A stretch of 64,000 nucleotides of DNA from Propionibacteriaceae bacterium (GCA_009780915.1 WQZD01000001.1:124001-188000); one strand, 5' to 3'; positions 33,934 through 44,010 are shown, numbered from the stretch's first letter. Notes: a model not told the origin generated them from the letters alone. Numbers and translations: made by a program.

Positions 33934-34461
33934 ATGGCGCACATCCATACCGAGCCGGGGCAGTACGACCTGACCGTGAGCGCGTACATCGTCCGGACCG
34001 ACGCCCCAGAGCCGAACATCCTGCTCCACCGGCACAAGACCCTCGGGGTGTGGATCCAGCCCGGCGGGCACGTCGAGCTGGACGAGACCCCCTGGCAGGC
34101 CGTCGCGCACGAGGTGCGGGAGGAGACCGGGTACGCCATGGACCAGTTGGCCGTCCTTCAACCGACGGTACGCCTGACCGACCTCGCCGGAACCGACCTC
34201 CACCCTCAGCCTGTGTGCGTGCGCAGCTTCCCCTTCGGCGTCGGCACGAACCACTTCCACACCGACCTCGCCTTCGCTTTCGTCACCTCCCAACCGCCCC
34301 GGTTCGCTGTCGGCGAGGGGGAGTCCGCTGACGTGATCTGGGTCACACGGGCAGAGTTGGCGGGCCTGCCCAGGGAACAGACCTACGAGGATGTGCGACA
34401 GCTGGGGCTGTTCATCCTCGATGAGATCCTCGGGGCGTGGGAGCCGTACACGATTCCGTGA
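33934..34461 (+). CDS. Nudix hydrolase
   Basis: The 175-aa product has a full Nudix box, GGHVELDETPWQAVAHEVREETGY (from G44), with the metal-binding REETG. It hydrolyses a nucleoside-diphosphate-linked compound; the substrate cannot be inferred. The ATG at 33934 is the only start that keeps the domain intact without overlapping the upstream membrane-protein frame. Confidence 0.9.
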   Translation: MAHIHTEPGQYDLTVSAYIVRTDAPEPNILLHRHKTLGVWIQPGGHVELDETPWQAVAHEVREETGYAMDQLAVLQPTVRLTDLAGTDLHPQPVCVRSFPFGVGTNHFHTDLAFAFVTSQPPRFAVGEGESADVIWVTRAELAGLPREQTYEDVRQLGLFILDEILGAWEPYTIP

Positions 34462-34687
34462 CGATCCGCCACCTCGTGGAAGGGGCGGGCGGCGTCTTGT
34501 GTCTCAGATTCAGTGAAAAATGAGATTGTGATGCTATCGGCGTGCAATACGGTGCTAACATGACCATGCATATGGTCTTCTTGTGATGCCGCGATGCCTG
34601 GAGGGACGAGACACGCGATCACAGAAGGCTTTTGTGATAGTCCATGCGCTGGCATTGATGCGGCGCACCGTCCTGAAGAGGGAAACT
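34462..34687 (+). promoter_or_regulatory. Promoter and leader of the first BACON peptidase gene
   Basis: The leader contains TATGGTCTTCTTGTG followed by a GGAGGGA-like purine run, also found as TGTGGTCTTCTTGTG and GGGGGGATGAGAG ahead of the paralogue (39705-39760). Both genes therefore have long, similar 5' leaders of more than 100 nt and are probably co-regulated. Confidence 0.4.
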
Positions 34688-37600
34688 ATGAAGAATAAGG
34701 TCACCGCAGTGTTCACCGCGGTCGTTTTGGTCGTGTCTGTGGGTTGGTCCGCCCTGTCGTCCACAGCTGCGGCAAGCCCGCCGCAGGCGGATCCACCACA
34801 ATCGAGAATGTCGCAGGTGAGGCTGGCCGAGGCCGCATCCACGCAGGCGAGTTCCCGTCAGGCGATGGCGGTTCCGGCGGCCACGAGCTCGACCTCTGCG
34901 GCCGAACCGGTGGCGACGCAGCACTCCATGGGGGCCAAGCTGCCGACGAAGCTCGTCGCGCCGCAGATCGTCCCCAAGGCGACCGCGCCAGCGAGTGCCG
35001 ACCTGCGGCAGTACGCCGTGCCGGTGGGTGATCAGGATCCGTTGGGGTCGTGCACGGCCTGGGCCGTCGCGTACGCCATGATGGGGTGGTATGCCCAACG
35101 TGACGGGATGAACGCCCGGGCCTTCGCGCCGATGTACATGTACTCACAGATCAACGGAGGCGTGGACGCGGGGTCACTGTCGACCGACGCCTTCGACCTC
35201 GCGGTCTCTCAGGGGATCGACACTCAAGACGATTACATGCCACAAGGCAATTACGATTATCTGACTCAGCCGACGGATGCTCAGCGGGCGAACGCCGCGA
35301 ACTCGAAGTTCACCGGATATGACACCTTGTTCGCCAATGACACTGGGGTGGGTCCGGTGTCGCGTACCCTGATCGAAGACGCGATCTCCTCAGGCCAGCC
35401 TGTGGCCGTGTCGTTCGCCGCGCGAGCGGGGTTCTTCAATATGAACGCCCAGTCGGATCTGTCTGTGCCGGACGACGACTACACCACGGACATCATCGGT
35501 TATCACGAGGTGTTGGCCTTGGCTTATGACGAGGACGGGCTGATCATCCAGAACTCCTGGGGCTCGGACTGGGCGGCCGGAGGGTACACCAAGCTCTCGT
35601 GGAACGTGGTCGCGGCAGACGTCTTCGAGGCGGATGTGGCCACAGGCTACGTCGCCCAGCCGAGCGTGCCTGTGGTCTCGGTGACTGTGCCTCAGTGGGA
35701 GGTGTCCGCATTCGGTGCGTCGACATCGCTCCAAGTACCCTCGAACACCGCGTGGGCAGTGACAGCCCCGTCGTGGATCACCGTGACTCCAAGCTCTGGA
35801 TTCGGGTTGGTGACCGCAGGCCCCACGGGTGGACGCGGGAACGTGCCGGTGTCGCTGACGGCCGCACCGAACACGACCACGTCCCAACGCACCGGGACGG
35901 TGACCTTCACGAGCACAGTGGGCTCGCCCCAGGCCGTCGCGACCGTCGACGTTCTCCAACATGATACGGGCTATGACGACTGTGGCGCCTCCCTCACGGA
36001 CCACTGCGACTGGCCAGACTTGTCCACGGAGGTCATGGCCGAGATGAATGCGCCCAATGATAGTGATTGGTTCGCGTTCTCTCCCAGTGTGTCGGGCATA
36101 TGGACCCTCCTCGGGTCGGTGCCAAGGGTGGTCGGCGCCGTCCTGCCGGACTATGTCCGAGGCACGGTGTTGGCGGCGGACGGCACGACCGTCCTCGCCA
36201 CAAACGAGAACGACGACATCAACTCTGCCTTGTACTTCACTCTCCACGTGTCCTTGCAAGCTGGTACGACATACTTCCTCGAGGCCAAGAATGCGGGGGG
36301 CAACTCTGGTCTCTACTCGCTGTCAGCGCTCCCCCCCACTCTCCAACCGTCTCTGGATCTGCCTAACCTGGGTTGGTGGATCTTCACTGATGACGCTCAG
36401 TCGGTGGGGGACTCCGTTCTGTCGAACACCACATGGGCCGCCACCACCGATGTCCCCTGGTTGAGAGTCGTTCCCACATCAGGAGTCGGGACCTGGCCGG
36501 TGGGCATCATCATGGATGCGAACCCGTCAGGCGTCCCTCGGACCGGGACGATCACCTACACCACCACGACCGGAACCCCCGTCATCACATTGACGGAATG
36601 GGTCCAGCAGTCTGTGCGACCCACGATCTCCGTGGATAGGTCATCGTGGAGTGTGCCGTCGGCGGGTGCGGAATCGATCACGGCACAGGTGACCAGTAAC
36701 TACTACTGGTCGATAACGTCTGATGCTTCCTGGCTGTCGGTGTCACCGTCGAGTGGTGTGGTCAACGCCCCCGTGACGATCTCGGCCGACGCGAACACGA
36801 CCGGGGCTCCGCGAACCGCGACTCTGACCTTCGCCACGGAACCATGGATCCCTCGGCAAGCCACATGGACGGTGACGGTGACTCAACCAGGCGAGGTCCT
36901 ACCCCCTCCGACGTTGTCGTTGTCTGAGAACGCATGGTCGTTAGACTCGGCCGACCCTGCCACCGAGCTTGTCCAGGTGAGCTCGAACACCTCGTGGAGC
37001 GCGTCGTCGGATATGCCATGGATCACGGTGGCGCCCTCCGACGGTGTGGGCGACGCCATGGTTCAGGTGACCGTCGACGGAAACAGTTCGGCCGTGGCTC
37101 GTCATGGCACGGTCACGTTCACGACGCCTCCGGGGGTTGGTGGTCTGTCGGCGACGGCGACGCTGTCGGTCAGTCAGTCCGGGATGTCGATTCTCCCGAG
37201 CATCACGGTGGACCCGTCGACCTGGCAGGTCCCTTCGGACGCGTCGGCTGACACCTTCGTAGCGGTCACGGCCTCGACGTCATGGACGGCGTCGAGTTCG
37301 GATCCGTGGTTGACGGTGTCCCCGGCCTCTGGCGCGGGAGACGAGTCGGTGATGCTGACGGTGTCTGAGAACACTGGTGCTGAGCGGTCTGGCGTGGTGA
37401 CGTTCTCGACGACGGGTCCCGAGGTGGTGTCCGCGACGGTGATGGTCACCCAGCCTGCGGGGGCGCCTGCTCCATCGTTGGAGGTGAGCGACACGTCGTG
37501 GGTGGTGGCTTCGTCGTCGGCTGACACGGACCGTGTCCAGGTGTCGTCGAACACGAGTTGGTCGGTGACGTCGGATCAGCCGTGGTTGACGGTGTCCCCG

Positions 37601-39430
37601 GACTCAGGCACGGGTGATGGGACGCTGACACTGTCCGCGACGGCGAACACCGGGTCGTCGCCGAGGATGGGTGTGGTCACGGTCACGACCACGTCGGGGT
37701 CTCCGGCGGTGTCGAGGACGGTGTCCGTCACGCAGCCGGGCGCGTCGGGCGGGTCGACCTTGACTGTGGGGTTGTCTGCGTGGAGCGTCCCGTCGGCTGT
37801 CGCCTCGATGGTGTCGACCATGGTCTCGTCGAGCACGAGTTGGTCGGTGTCCTCGGACGCGACGTGGCTGACGGTGTCTCCTTCGTCGGGCACGGGTAGT
37901 CAGGCGGTGATGATCACCGCGGGGACGAACCCAGGCACGGCGCCACGTGCGGCCACCCTCACCTTCACGACCACGTCGGGTTCCCCGCTGGTGTCGGTCA
38001 GGGTGCCGGTCACGCAACCGGGTCCCCAGGCTGACACGGACCTGACGGTGAACTTGTCGTCGTGGACCGTTCCGCGGTCGTCGGCGGTGAGCGCCACGGC
38101 GTGGGTGACGACGACGATGGCGTGGACGGCGTCGAGTTCGGATCCGTGGTTGACGGTGTCCCCGGCCTCGGGCACGGGGTCGAAGCAGGTGACGATGTCT
38201 GCGGCCGCGAACCCTGGCGGCGATCGCATGGGCGTCCTGACGTTCACGTCCACGACGGATCCGTTGGCCACGGCCAGGGTGCTCGTCACTCAGCCGGGCG
38301 ACGGCCTCCCTCCGGGTCCGTCTTTGCTGTTGAGCGCCACCTCTTGGTCGTTGGGGTCCTCCTTGCCAGAGACGGACAGCGTCCAGGTGACCTCGAACGT
38401 GAGCTGGTCGGCGTCGTCGAACCAGGCATGGTTGACTGTGTCCCCGAGTGCAGGCACGGGGAACGGGACGGTGACCCTGTCCGCGACTGAGAACACCACG
38501 TCCTCGCCGAGGATGGGTCTGGTGACGGTCACGACCACGTCGGGGTCTCCGGCGGTGTCGAGGACGATCGCTGTCACGCAGCCGGGCGCGTCGAGTGGGC
38601 CGACCTTGACTGTGGGGATGTCGACGTGGAGCGTCCCGTCGGCTGCCGCCTCCATGGTGTCGACCTCGGTCTCGTCGAACACGAGTTGGTCCGCGTCGTC
38701 GGATCAGGCGTGGTTGACGGTGTCCCCGTCATCGGGCACGGGCAATCAGTCCGTGGCGTTCACCGCGGCGGCGAACCCGGGCGCCACATCGCGTACGGCC
38801 ACCCTCACCTTCACGACCACGTCGGGCACTCCGGCGGTGACTGTGACGGTGTCGGTGACGCAGCCGGGCACGTCGGGCGGATCGACGCTGAGTGTGGGGA
38901 TGTCGGCGTGGAGCGTCCCGTCGGCTGTCGCCTCGCTGGTGTCGACCATGGTCTACTCGAGCACGAGTTGGTCGGTGACGTCGGATCAGTCCTGGGTGAC
39001 GGTGCTCCCGAATGCGGGCACGGGCAACCAGGCGGTGTCGATCACCGCTGGGACGAACCCGGGCACGGCGCCACGCACGGCCACCCTCACCTTCACGACC
39101 ACGTCCGGCTCCCCGGTGACGACCGTGACTGTCCAGGTGACTCAACCGGGTCCCCAGGCTGACACGGATCTGACGGTGAACCTGTCGTCGTGGACGGTTC
39201 CGCGGTCGACGGCGGTGAGCGCCACGGCGTGGGTGACGACGACGATGGCGTGGACGGCGTCGAGTTCGGATCCGTGGTTGACGGTGTCTCCGGCCTCGGG
39301 CACGGGATCGAAGCAGGTGACGATGTCTGCGGCCGCGAACACCACGGGTGGTCCTCGCACGGGCACGTTGACGTTCACGTCCACGACGAATCCGCTCGCC
39401 ACGGCCACGGTGATCGTCACGCAACCCTGA
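34688..39430 (+). CDS. Secreted papain-like peptidase with twelve BACON-like repeats
   Basis: The 1,580-aa product has a Sec signal (residues 1-29, hydrophobic core VVLVVSVGWSALS). A C1-family peptidase domain (about 85-325) carries Q116, C122 (PLGSCTAWA), H273 (GYHEV) and N289 (IIQNSWG). Twelve repeats of about 88 residues follow from residue 329. Each reads like 'xLxVxxSSWxVPS...SNTSWxxSSDxxWLTVSPxSGTG...TGTLTFTTTSGSPxxTVxVTQPG', the BACON pattern. A pre-peptidase-like domain (YDDCGAS...DSDWFAF) interrupts repeats 1 and 2. No LPXTG signal or anchor is present, so it is released or held by other means. BACON domains are usually reported in Bacteroidetes. The start has GAGGGA. Confidence 0.88.
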   Translation: MKNKVTAVFTAVVLVVSVGWSALSSTAAASPPQADPPQSRMSQVRLAEAASTQASSRQAMAVPAATSSTSAAEPVATQHSMGAKLPTKLVAPQIVPKATAPASADLRQYAVPVGDQDPLGSCTAWAVAYAMMGWYAQRDGMNARAFAPMYMYSQINGGVDAGSLSTDAFDLAVSQGIDTQDDYMPQGNYDYLTQPTDAQRANAANSKFTGYDTLFANDTGVGPVSRTLIEDAISSGQPVAVSFAARAGFFNMNAQSDLSVPDDDYTTDIIGYHEVLALAYDEDGLIIQNSWGSDWAAGGYTKLSWNVVAADVFEADVATGYVAQPSVPVVSVTVPQWEVSAFGASTSLQVPSNTAWAVTAPSWITVTPSSGFGLVTAGPTGGRGNVPVSLTAAPNTTTSQRTGTVTFTSTVGSPQAVATVDVLQHDTGYDDCGASLTDHCDWPDLSTEVMAEMNAPNDSDWFAFSPSVSGIWTLLGSVPRVVGAVLPDYVRGTVLAADGTTVLATNENDDINSALYFTLHVSLQAGTTYFLEAKNAGGNSGLYSLSALPPTLQPSLDLPNLGWWIFTDDAQSVGDSVLSNTTWAATTDVPWLRVVPTSGVGTWPVGIIMDANPSGVPRTGTITYTTTTGTPVITLTEWVQQSVRPTISVDRSSWSVPSAGAESITAQVTSNYYWSITSDASWLSVSPSSGVVNAPVTISADANTTGAPRTATLTFATEPWIPRQATWTVTVTQPGEVLPPPTLSLSENAWSLDSADPATELVQVSSNTSWSASSDMPWITVAPSDGVGDAMVQVTVDGNSSAVARHGTVTFTTPPGVGGLSATATLSVSQSGMSILPSITVDPSTWQVPSDASADTFVAVTASTSWTASSSDPWLTVSPASGAGDESVMLTVSENTGAERSGVVTFSTTGPEVVSATVMVTQPAGAPAPSLEVSDTSWVVASSSADTDRVQVSSNTSWSVTSDQPWLTVSPDSGTGDGTLTLSATANTGSSPRMGVVTVTTTSGSPAVSRTVSVTQPGASGGSTLTVGLSAWSVPSAVASMVSTMVSSSTSWSVSSDATWLTVSPSSGTGSQAVMITAGTNPGTAPRAATLTFTTTSGSPLVSVRVPVTQPGPQADTDLTVNLSSWTVPRSSAVSATAWVTTTMAWTASSSDPWLTVSPASGTGSKQVTMSAAANPGGDRMGVLTFTSTTDPLATARVLVTQPGDGLPPGPSLLLSATSWSLGSSLPETDSVQVTSNVSWSASSNQAWLTVSPSAGTGNGTVTLSATENTTSSPRMGLVTVTTTSGSPAVSRTIAVTQPGASSGPTLTVGMSTWSVPSAAASMVSTSVSSNTSWSASSDQAWLTVSPSSGTGNQSVAFTAAANPGATSRTATLTFTTTSGTPAVTVTVSVTQPGTSGGSTLSVGMSAWSVPSAVASLVSTMVYSSTSWSVTSDQSWVTVLPNAGTGNQAVSITAGTNPGTAPRTATLTFTTTSGSPVTTVTVQVTQPGPQADTDLTVNLSSWTVPRSTAVSATAWVTTTMAWTASSSDPWLTVSPASGTGSKQVTMSAAANTTGGPRTGTLTFTSTTNPLATATVIVTQP

Positions 39431-39455
39431 CGGACGACGACCTCATTGGTGTGAC

Positions 39456-39488
39456 GACGATCCGGCGCCCATACGGCGCCGGATCGTC
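39456..39488 (+). terminator. Terminator of the first BACON gene
   Basis: GACGATCCGGCGCC and its complement form a perfect 14-bp stem with a 5-nt loop, 26 bp past the stop. Beyond it, 39490-39700 has no gene; one more short hairpin (GGCGGG-cgat-CCCGCC) was seen near 39561-39576. Confidence 0.75.
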
Positions 39489-39819
39489 CATGTCATGGTC
39501 CATCCTGACAACGATTGGTCGGGGGAGGGGGCCTTCGTGGTCGGGATCGTCATCCAAGTCGGCGGGCGATCCCGCCGTGGGGCGCCGGGGCTGGGACGCT
39601 GAAATTCTGGGGAGAAACTAGACCCTGCTGGGGGGTGCTCGCGTTTTCCAGGTAAATATGGAATCGAATAAGCGCGGAAGTATTAAGCTGATATCATCCA
39701 CGATTATGTGGTCTTCTTGTGCTGCTCCAAGGTCTGGGGGGATGAGAGACAACCGAGAGGGTTGCATATGTCATTCCATGTGACGTCATGCATGTGACGC
39801 ACGGTTGTGAAGAGGGAAT

Positions 39820-42800
39820 ATGAAGAATAGAGTCGCCGCAGTTTTCGCTGCGGTCATGATGGTCGTGTCCGTGGGGTGCTTCGCCCCGTCCTCCACATCT
39901 GCGGCGGGTCCGCCGCAGGAGAGTCCGCCGAAGGCGAGACTCGCGCCAACGAGAGTGGCGCAGTCGGCGCCTCACCAAGAGAATCCGACGCAGGCGGTTC
40001 CGATCCCGTCGGCCACGGGTCTGACCGGATCCGCTGAGGGGACGGCCGCTGGACATTCCATGGGCGCGAAGCTGCCGACGAAGCTCGTCTCGCCGCAGAT
40101 CCTCCCCAAGGCGAGTGCCCCGACGAGCGCCGATCTGCGTGCGTACGCCGTGCCGGTGGGCGACCAGGACCCTCTGGGGGCGTGTACGGCATGGGCCGTC
40201 GCGTACGCCATGATGGGATGGTACGCCCAGCGCGGCGGGATGAACGCCCGCGCATTCGCACCGATGTACATGTACTCACAGATCAGCGGAGGCGTCGATG
40301 GAGGGGCGTTGTCGACGGACGCCTTCGACCTCGCGGTCAACCAGGGGATCGACACCCAGGCCGACTACATGCCGCAAGGCAATTATAATTACTGGTCGCA
40401 ACCGACCAGCGCTCAGCGGACGAATGCCGCGAAGTCGAAGTTCACCGGGTTCACCACGTTGTTCGCCGGTCAGACCGGGGTCGGGTCGGCGTCGCGTCCC
40501 CTGATCGAAGGCGCGATCTCCTCGAGTCAGCCTGTGGCCGTGGCGTTCGCCGTTCGGGCAGGGTTCGCCAATCTGGCCTCCGTGTCGGATTTGTCCAGGA
40601 TGGACGACGACTACACCACGGGCGTCATCGGCTACCACGAGGTGCTGGCCCTGGCCTATGACGACGACGGACTGATCATCCAGAACTCCTGGGGTCCCGA
40701 CTGGGGGGCCGGGGGGTACGCCAAGCTCTCGTGGGACGTCGTCGCGCATGACGTCTTCGAGGCGGATGTGGCCACGGGGTACGTCGCGCAGCCGAGCGTG
40801 CCGGTGGTCTCGGTGACACTGCCCCAGTGGGAGGTGCCCACGTTCGGCGCGTCGTCATCGATCCAAGTGCCCTCGAACACCGCATGGCAGGTGACGAGCG
40901 TCCCGTCGTGGGTGACGGTGACTCCCGCCTCCGGATTCGGGTTGGTGACCACCGGCCCGACGGGAGGACGCGGGAACGTTCCTCTGACGCTGACAGTCGA
41001 TCCGAACCCGGCCACGTCCGAACGCTCGGGGGCGGTGACCTTCACGACCACGTCAGGCTCGCCTCAAGCCGTCGCTACCGTCGCCATCCACCAACAAGCA
41101 GTGGGGTACGACGACTGTGGGGCTTCCGTCGCGAGCCACTGCGACTGGCCCGATCTGGCCACCTCCACATCGGGCGCGATCGACTTTGCGGGTGACACGG
41201 ATTGGTTCACGTTCTCGCCCCGTACCTCGGGTGACTGGACCATCGTCGGCTCGACGCCGAGCGAGAAGTCGACGGACTATGCCCGCGGGACGGTGCTGGG
41301 GGCGGACGGCGTGACCGTGCTCGCCACGGACTATGTCGACGATCCCGCATCCATGCTGTACTTCACGCTCCACGCGACCCTGCAAGCCGGAGCGACGTAC
41401 TTCCTGAAAGTCGAGGGCAAGGGCGGCACACCGGGCAATTACACGCTGTCAGCGCTCACTCCGACTCTCAACCCGAGCCTGGCGCTTCCGAGTGAGGGGT
41501 GGATGATTTTCGGCGATGACGCTCAAACCTTCCGCGATTTCGTCGTGTCCAACACCACCTGGGCCGCCACCACCGACGTCCCCTGGTTGCACGTCACTCC
41601 CACGACGGCGTTCTCGAACGCGACGATCGTCATCGTGGCGGACAAGAATCCGTCAGGCGCCCCTCGGACCGGGACGATCACCATCACCACGACGAGCGCA
41701 TCCCCCATCCGGCGAATGACGGAGGAGGTCCACCAGTCTGTGCAACCCACGATGTCTGTGGACAGGTCGACATGGACTGTGCCCTCTGCGAGCGCGCAGT
41801 CGATATCGGCGCAGGTGTCCAGCAACTACTACTGGTCGGCGCAATCGGATTCGACGTGGCTGTCGGTGTCGCCCAACAACGGCCTGCAAGACGCTGCTGT
41901 GACGATCTCGGCGACGACAAACACGACCGGGGGTCTACGGAATGCGGTTCTGACCTTCACGACCCAACCCTGGATCCCTGAGAAAGCCACGTGGACGGTG
42001 ACGGTGAGCCAGCCCGGCGTGGCACAGGCCCCTCCATCCTTGTCCCTGTCTCAGACCTCCTGGTCGATGGGCTCGTCCAACCCTGGCACGGACGTCGTCC
42101 AGGTGAGCTCGAACGCGTCGTGGAGCGCCTCGGCGAATGTGTCGTGGGTGACAGTGACACCCTCCGACGGCACGGGCGACGCCCAGGTTCAGGTGATCGT
42201 CGACGGTAACACCTCCTCCGTCGGCCGTGACGGCACGGTCACGTTCACGACGCGACCGCTGACGAACAGCGGCCCGACAGCGACGGCGACATTCACGGTG
42301 CACCAGCCGGGGATGTCTGCCGGCGGCATCTCCGTGGACCAGTCGCAGTGGCAGCTGTCGTCCGCCGCCTCGGCGAACACCTTCGTGGTGGTCTCCACGC
42401 CGGCCTCATGGACGGCGCACACGGATGCCGCCTGGATCACGGCGTCCCCGGGCTCAGGCACGGGTGGCCAGTCGGTGATGCTGACGGCGTCCGCGAACAC
42501 GGGCGGCGACCGGGTCGGCACGGTGACGTTCCAGACGACGACCTCCCCGGTGGCGTCCGCGACGGTGACCGTCACCCAGCCGGGCACGACCTCGGCGCCG
42601 TCGTTGGTGTTGAGCCTGTCGTCCTGGGTGCTGGCTTCGTCCGCGTCGGAGACCAACAGGATCCAGGTGTCCTCCGACACGAGTTGGTCGGTGACGTCGA
42701 ACCAGGCGTGGTTGACGGTGAGCCCGGACACGAGCGCGGGTAGTGGGACGCTGGTCCTGTCCGCGTCAGCGAACCCCGGGTCGGCGCCGAGGATGTGTGT

Positions 42801-43437
42801 GGTCACGGTCAAGACCACGGCTGGTTATCCGGCGGTGTGGAGGACGGTGTCCGTGGCGCAGCCGGGCGCGCCGGGTGGGCCGACCTTGAGCGTGGGGATG
42901 TCGGCGTGGGTCGTCCCGTCTTCTGCCGCCTCCCTGGTGTCGACCACGGTGTCGTCGAGCACGAGCTGGTCGGTGTCGTCGAATCAGTCCTGGTTGTCGG
43001 TGATCCCGTCCTCGGGGACGGGTAATCAGTCGGTGATGTTCGTCGCGGCGGCGAACCCTGGCACGGCATCGCGTTCGGGCGCCCTCACCTTCACGACCAC
43101 GTCGGGTTCGCCGGCGGTGTCTGTGGTCGTGTCCGTGACACAGCCGGGCGGGTCAGGTGGGCCGACCCTGAGTGTGGGGATGTCGGCGTGGGTCGTCCCG
43201 TCTGCTGCCGCTTCGTTGGTGTCGACCACGGTCTCGTCGAGCACGAGTTGGTCGGTGTCGTCGAATCAGTCCTGGTTGTCGGTGATCCCGTCCTCGGGGA
43301 CGGGTAATCAGTCGGTGATGGTCGTCGCGGCGGCGAACCCTGGCACGGCATCACGTTCGGGCGCCCTCACCTTCACGACCACGTCGGGTTCCCCGGCGGT
43401 GTCTGTGGTCGTGCCCGTGACGCAGCCAGGGCCCTAA
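39820..43437 (+). CDS. Secreted papain-like peptidase with eight BACON-like repeats (paralogue)
   Basis: The 1,205-aa product has the same layout as its neighbour: signal peptide, C1 peptidase domain with Q116, C122 (PLGACTAWA), H273 and N289 at identical positions, a pre-peptidase-like domain between repeats 1 and 2, and then BACON-like repeats, eight in all. The N-terminal third is clearly homologous along its length to the first protein, so this is a tandem gene duplication. Repeats 7 and 8 are nearly identical. The last repeat ends directly in a stop at 43437, and a decayed further repeat follows. GAGGGAAT precedes the ATG. Cys20 in the signal peptide does not form a strict lipobox. Confidence 0.88.
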   Translation: MKNRVAAVFAAVMMVVSVGCFAPSSTSAAGPPQESPPKARLAPTRVAQSAPHQENPTQAVPIPSATGLTGSAEGTAAGHSMGAKLPTKLVSPQILPKASAPTSADLRAYAVPVGDQDPLGACTAWAVAYAMMGWYAQRGGMNARAFAPMYMYSQISGGVDGGALSTDAFDLAVNQGIDTQADYMPQGNYNYWSQPTSAQRTNAAKSKFTGFTTLFAGQTGVGSASRPLIEGAISSSQPVAVAFAVRAGFANLASVSDLSRMDDDYTTGVIGYHEVLALAYDDDGLIIQNSWGPDWGAGGYAKLSWDVVAHDVFEADVATGYVAQPSVPVVSVTLPQWEVPTFGASSSIQVPSNTAWQVTSVPSWVTVTPASGFGLVTTGPTGGRGNVPLTLTVDPNPATSERSGAVTFTTTSGSPQAVATVAIHQQAVGYDDCGASVASHCDWPDLATSTSGAIDFAGDTDWFTFSPRTSGDWTIVGSTPSEKSTDYARGTVLGADGVTVLATDYVDDPASMLYFTLHATLQAGATYFLKVEGKGGTPGNYTLSALTPTLNPSLALPSEGWMIFGDDAQTFRDFVVSNTTWAATTDVPWLHVTPTTAFSNATIVIVADKNPSGAPRTGTITITTTSASPIRRMTEEVHQSVQPTMSVDRSTWTVPSASAQSISAQVSSNYYWSAQSDSTWLSVSPNNGLQDAAVTISATTNTTGGLRNAVLTFTTQPWIPEKATWTVTVSQPGVAQAPPSLSLSQTSWSMGSSNPGTDVVQVSSNASWSASANVSWVTVTPSDGTGDAQVQVIVDGNTSSVGRDGTVTFTTRPLTNSGPTATATFTVHQPGMSAGGISVDQSQWQLSSAASANTFVVVSTPASWTAHTDAAWITASPGSGTGGQSVMLTASANTGGDRVGTVTFQTTTSPVASATVTVTQPGTTSAPSLVLSLSSWVLASSASETNRIQVSSDTSWSVTSNQAWLTVSPDTSAGSGTLVLSASANPGSAPRMCVVTVKTTAGYPAVWRTVSVAQPGAPGGPTLSVGMSAWVVPSSAASLVSTTVSSSTSWSVSSNQSWLSVIPSSGTGNQSVMFVAAANPGTASRSGALTFTTTSGSPAVSVVVSVTQPGGSGGPTLSVGMSAWVVPSAAASLVSTTVSSSTSWSVSSNQSWLSVIPSSGTGNQSVMVVAAANPGTASRSGALTFTTTSGSPAVSVVVPVTQPGP
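42881..43437 (+). repeat. Tandem 282-bp coding repeats
   Basis: Two 282-bp (94-codon) units, starting at 42881 and 43163, encode BACON repeats 7 and 8 of the second peptidase and differ at only a few positions. They mark a recent duplication by slippage or unequal crossover. Confidence 0.8.
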
Positions 43438-43530
43438 GCGACATGGGTAGGACGGTGAACCTGTCGAAAGTGGACTGTGCCGCGTTCGTCGGAGGCGAGC
43501 ACCACCCAACCCTGGCGGTGGCGACTGGAG
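43438..43530 (+). pseudogene. Decayed BACON repeat after the second peptidase gene
   Basis: Past the stop, ACGGTGAACCTGTCG(AAAG)TGGAC...GTGCCGCG(TTCG)TCG matches the DNA encoding the LTVNLSSWTVPRSTAVSA repeat of the first gene (about 39173-39225). Small indels put it out of frame, so the second gene once had at least one more repeat. Confidence 0.6.
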
Positions 43531-43608
43531 TTGAGAGGCGTGGCGACGTGCGTTAACCTCTGTCTTTTGTTTATGGAGTGGCCCAGCGGGTCACAAGAGA
43601 GGGATGGC

Positions 43609-43947
43609 ATGGAAGACATGACGACAACCACGGAAAACGCGCAGGCGATCCAGGAGCCGACGGTGGCGATGGCGGGGCAGGCGGCGAAGCCCATGAATGC
43701 AGATGGATCAATACTCGTAGCTGGAGTACTGGCTTTCGGCGCTCTCGTCCTCTTCATCGTCGGCCTCGTCGGCACGGACGTCAGTGATGGTGTCGGACTT
43801 TTCAGGACCCACTCCCGCGTCATCAGACTGGCGCCGATCTACTCCGGTATCGGCACCTTGCTCGCCGCTATCCTGCTCGTATTGGGGCGCATCATGACTA
43901 TCCAGGTGCGACTCTTCAATGAGCTGCTCAAGCGGGCCGATAGCTGA
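43609..43947 (+). CDS. Small membrane protein of unknown function
   Basis: The 112-aa product has a Thr/Ala-rich N-terminal tail (residues 1-33) and two hydrophobic helices (about 35-55 and 75-93), with a basic end. The ATG at 43609 follows GAGAGGGA; earlier codons of the open frame have none. No known domain. It lies between the BACON genes and the converging acyl-CoA ligase. Confidence 0.6.
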   Translation: MEDMTTTTENAQAIQEPTVAMAGQAAKPMNADGSILVAGVLAFGALVLFIVGLVGTDVSDGVGLFRTHSRVIRLAPIYSGIGTLLAAILLVLGRIMTIQVRLFNELLKRADS

Positions 43948-44010
43948 CCCTATCGCTATTGTCTGTGTCCCGGTGGTCTCGTGACTGCCGGGACACAGTC
44001 GCATCCGTGC

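Noticed and set aside
36762-39424. Long minus-strand frames across the BACON repeats
   Set aside because: They repeat with the same period as the plus-strand repeats and are mirror shadows of them.
39839-39890. Lipobox in the signal peptide of the second BACON peptidase (Cys20)
   Set aside because: The residue at -3 is Ser rather than Leu/Val/Ile, and the paralogue has Trp in place of the Cys.
34688-43437. CRISPR-like periodicity
   Set aside because: The repeated units are ~270-282 bp and coding, with no short repeat-spacer structure.
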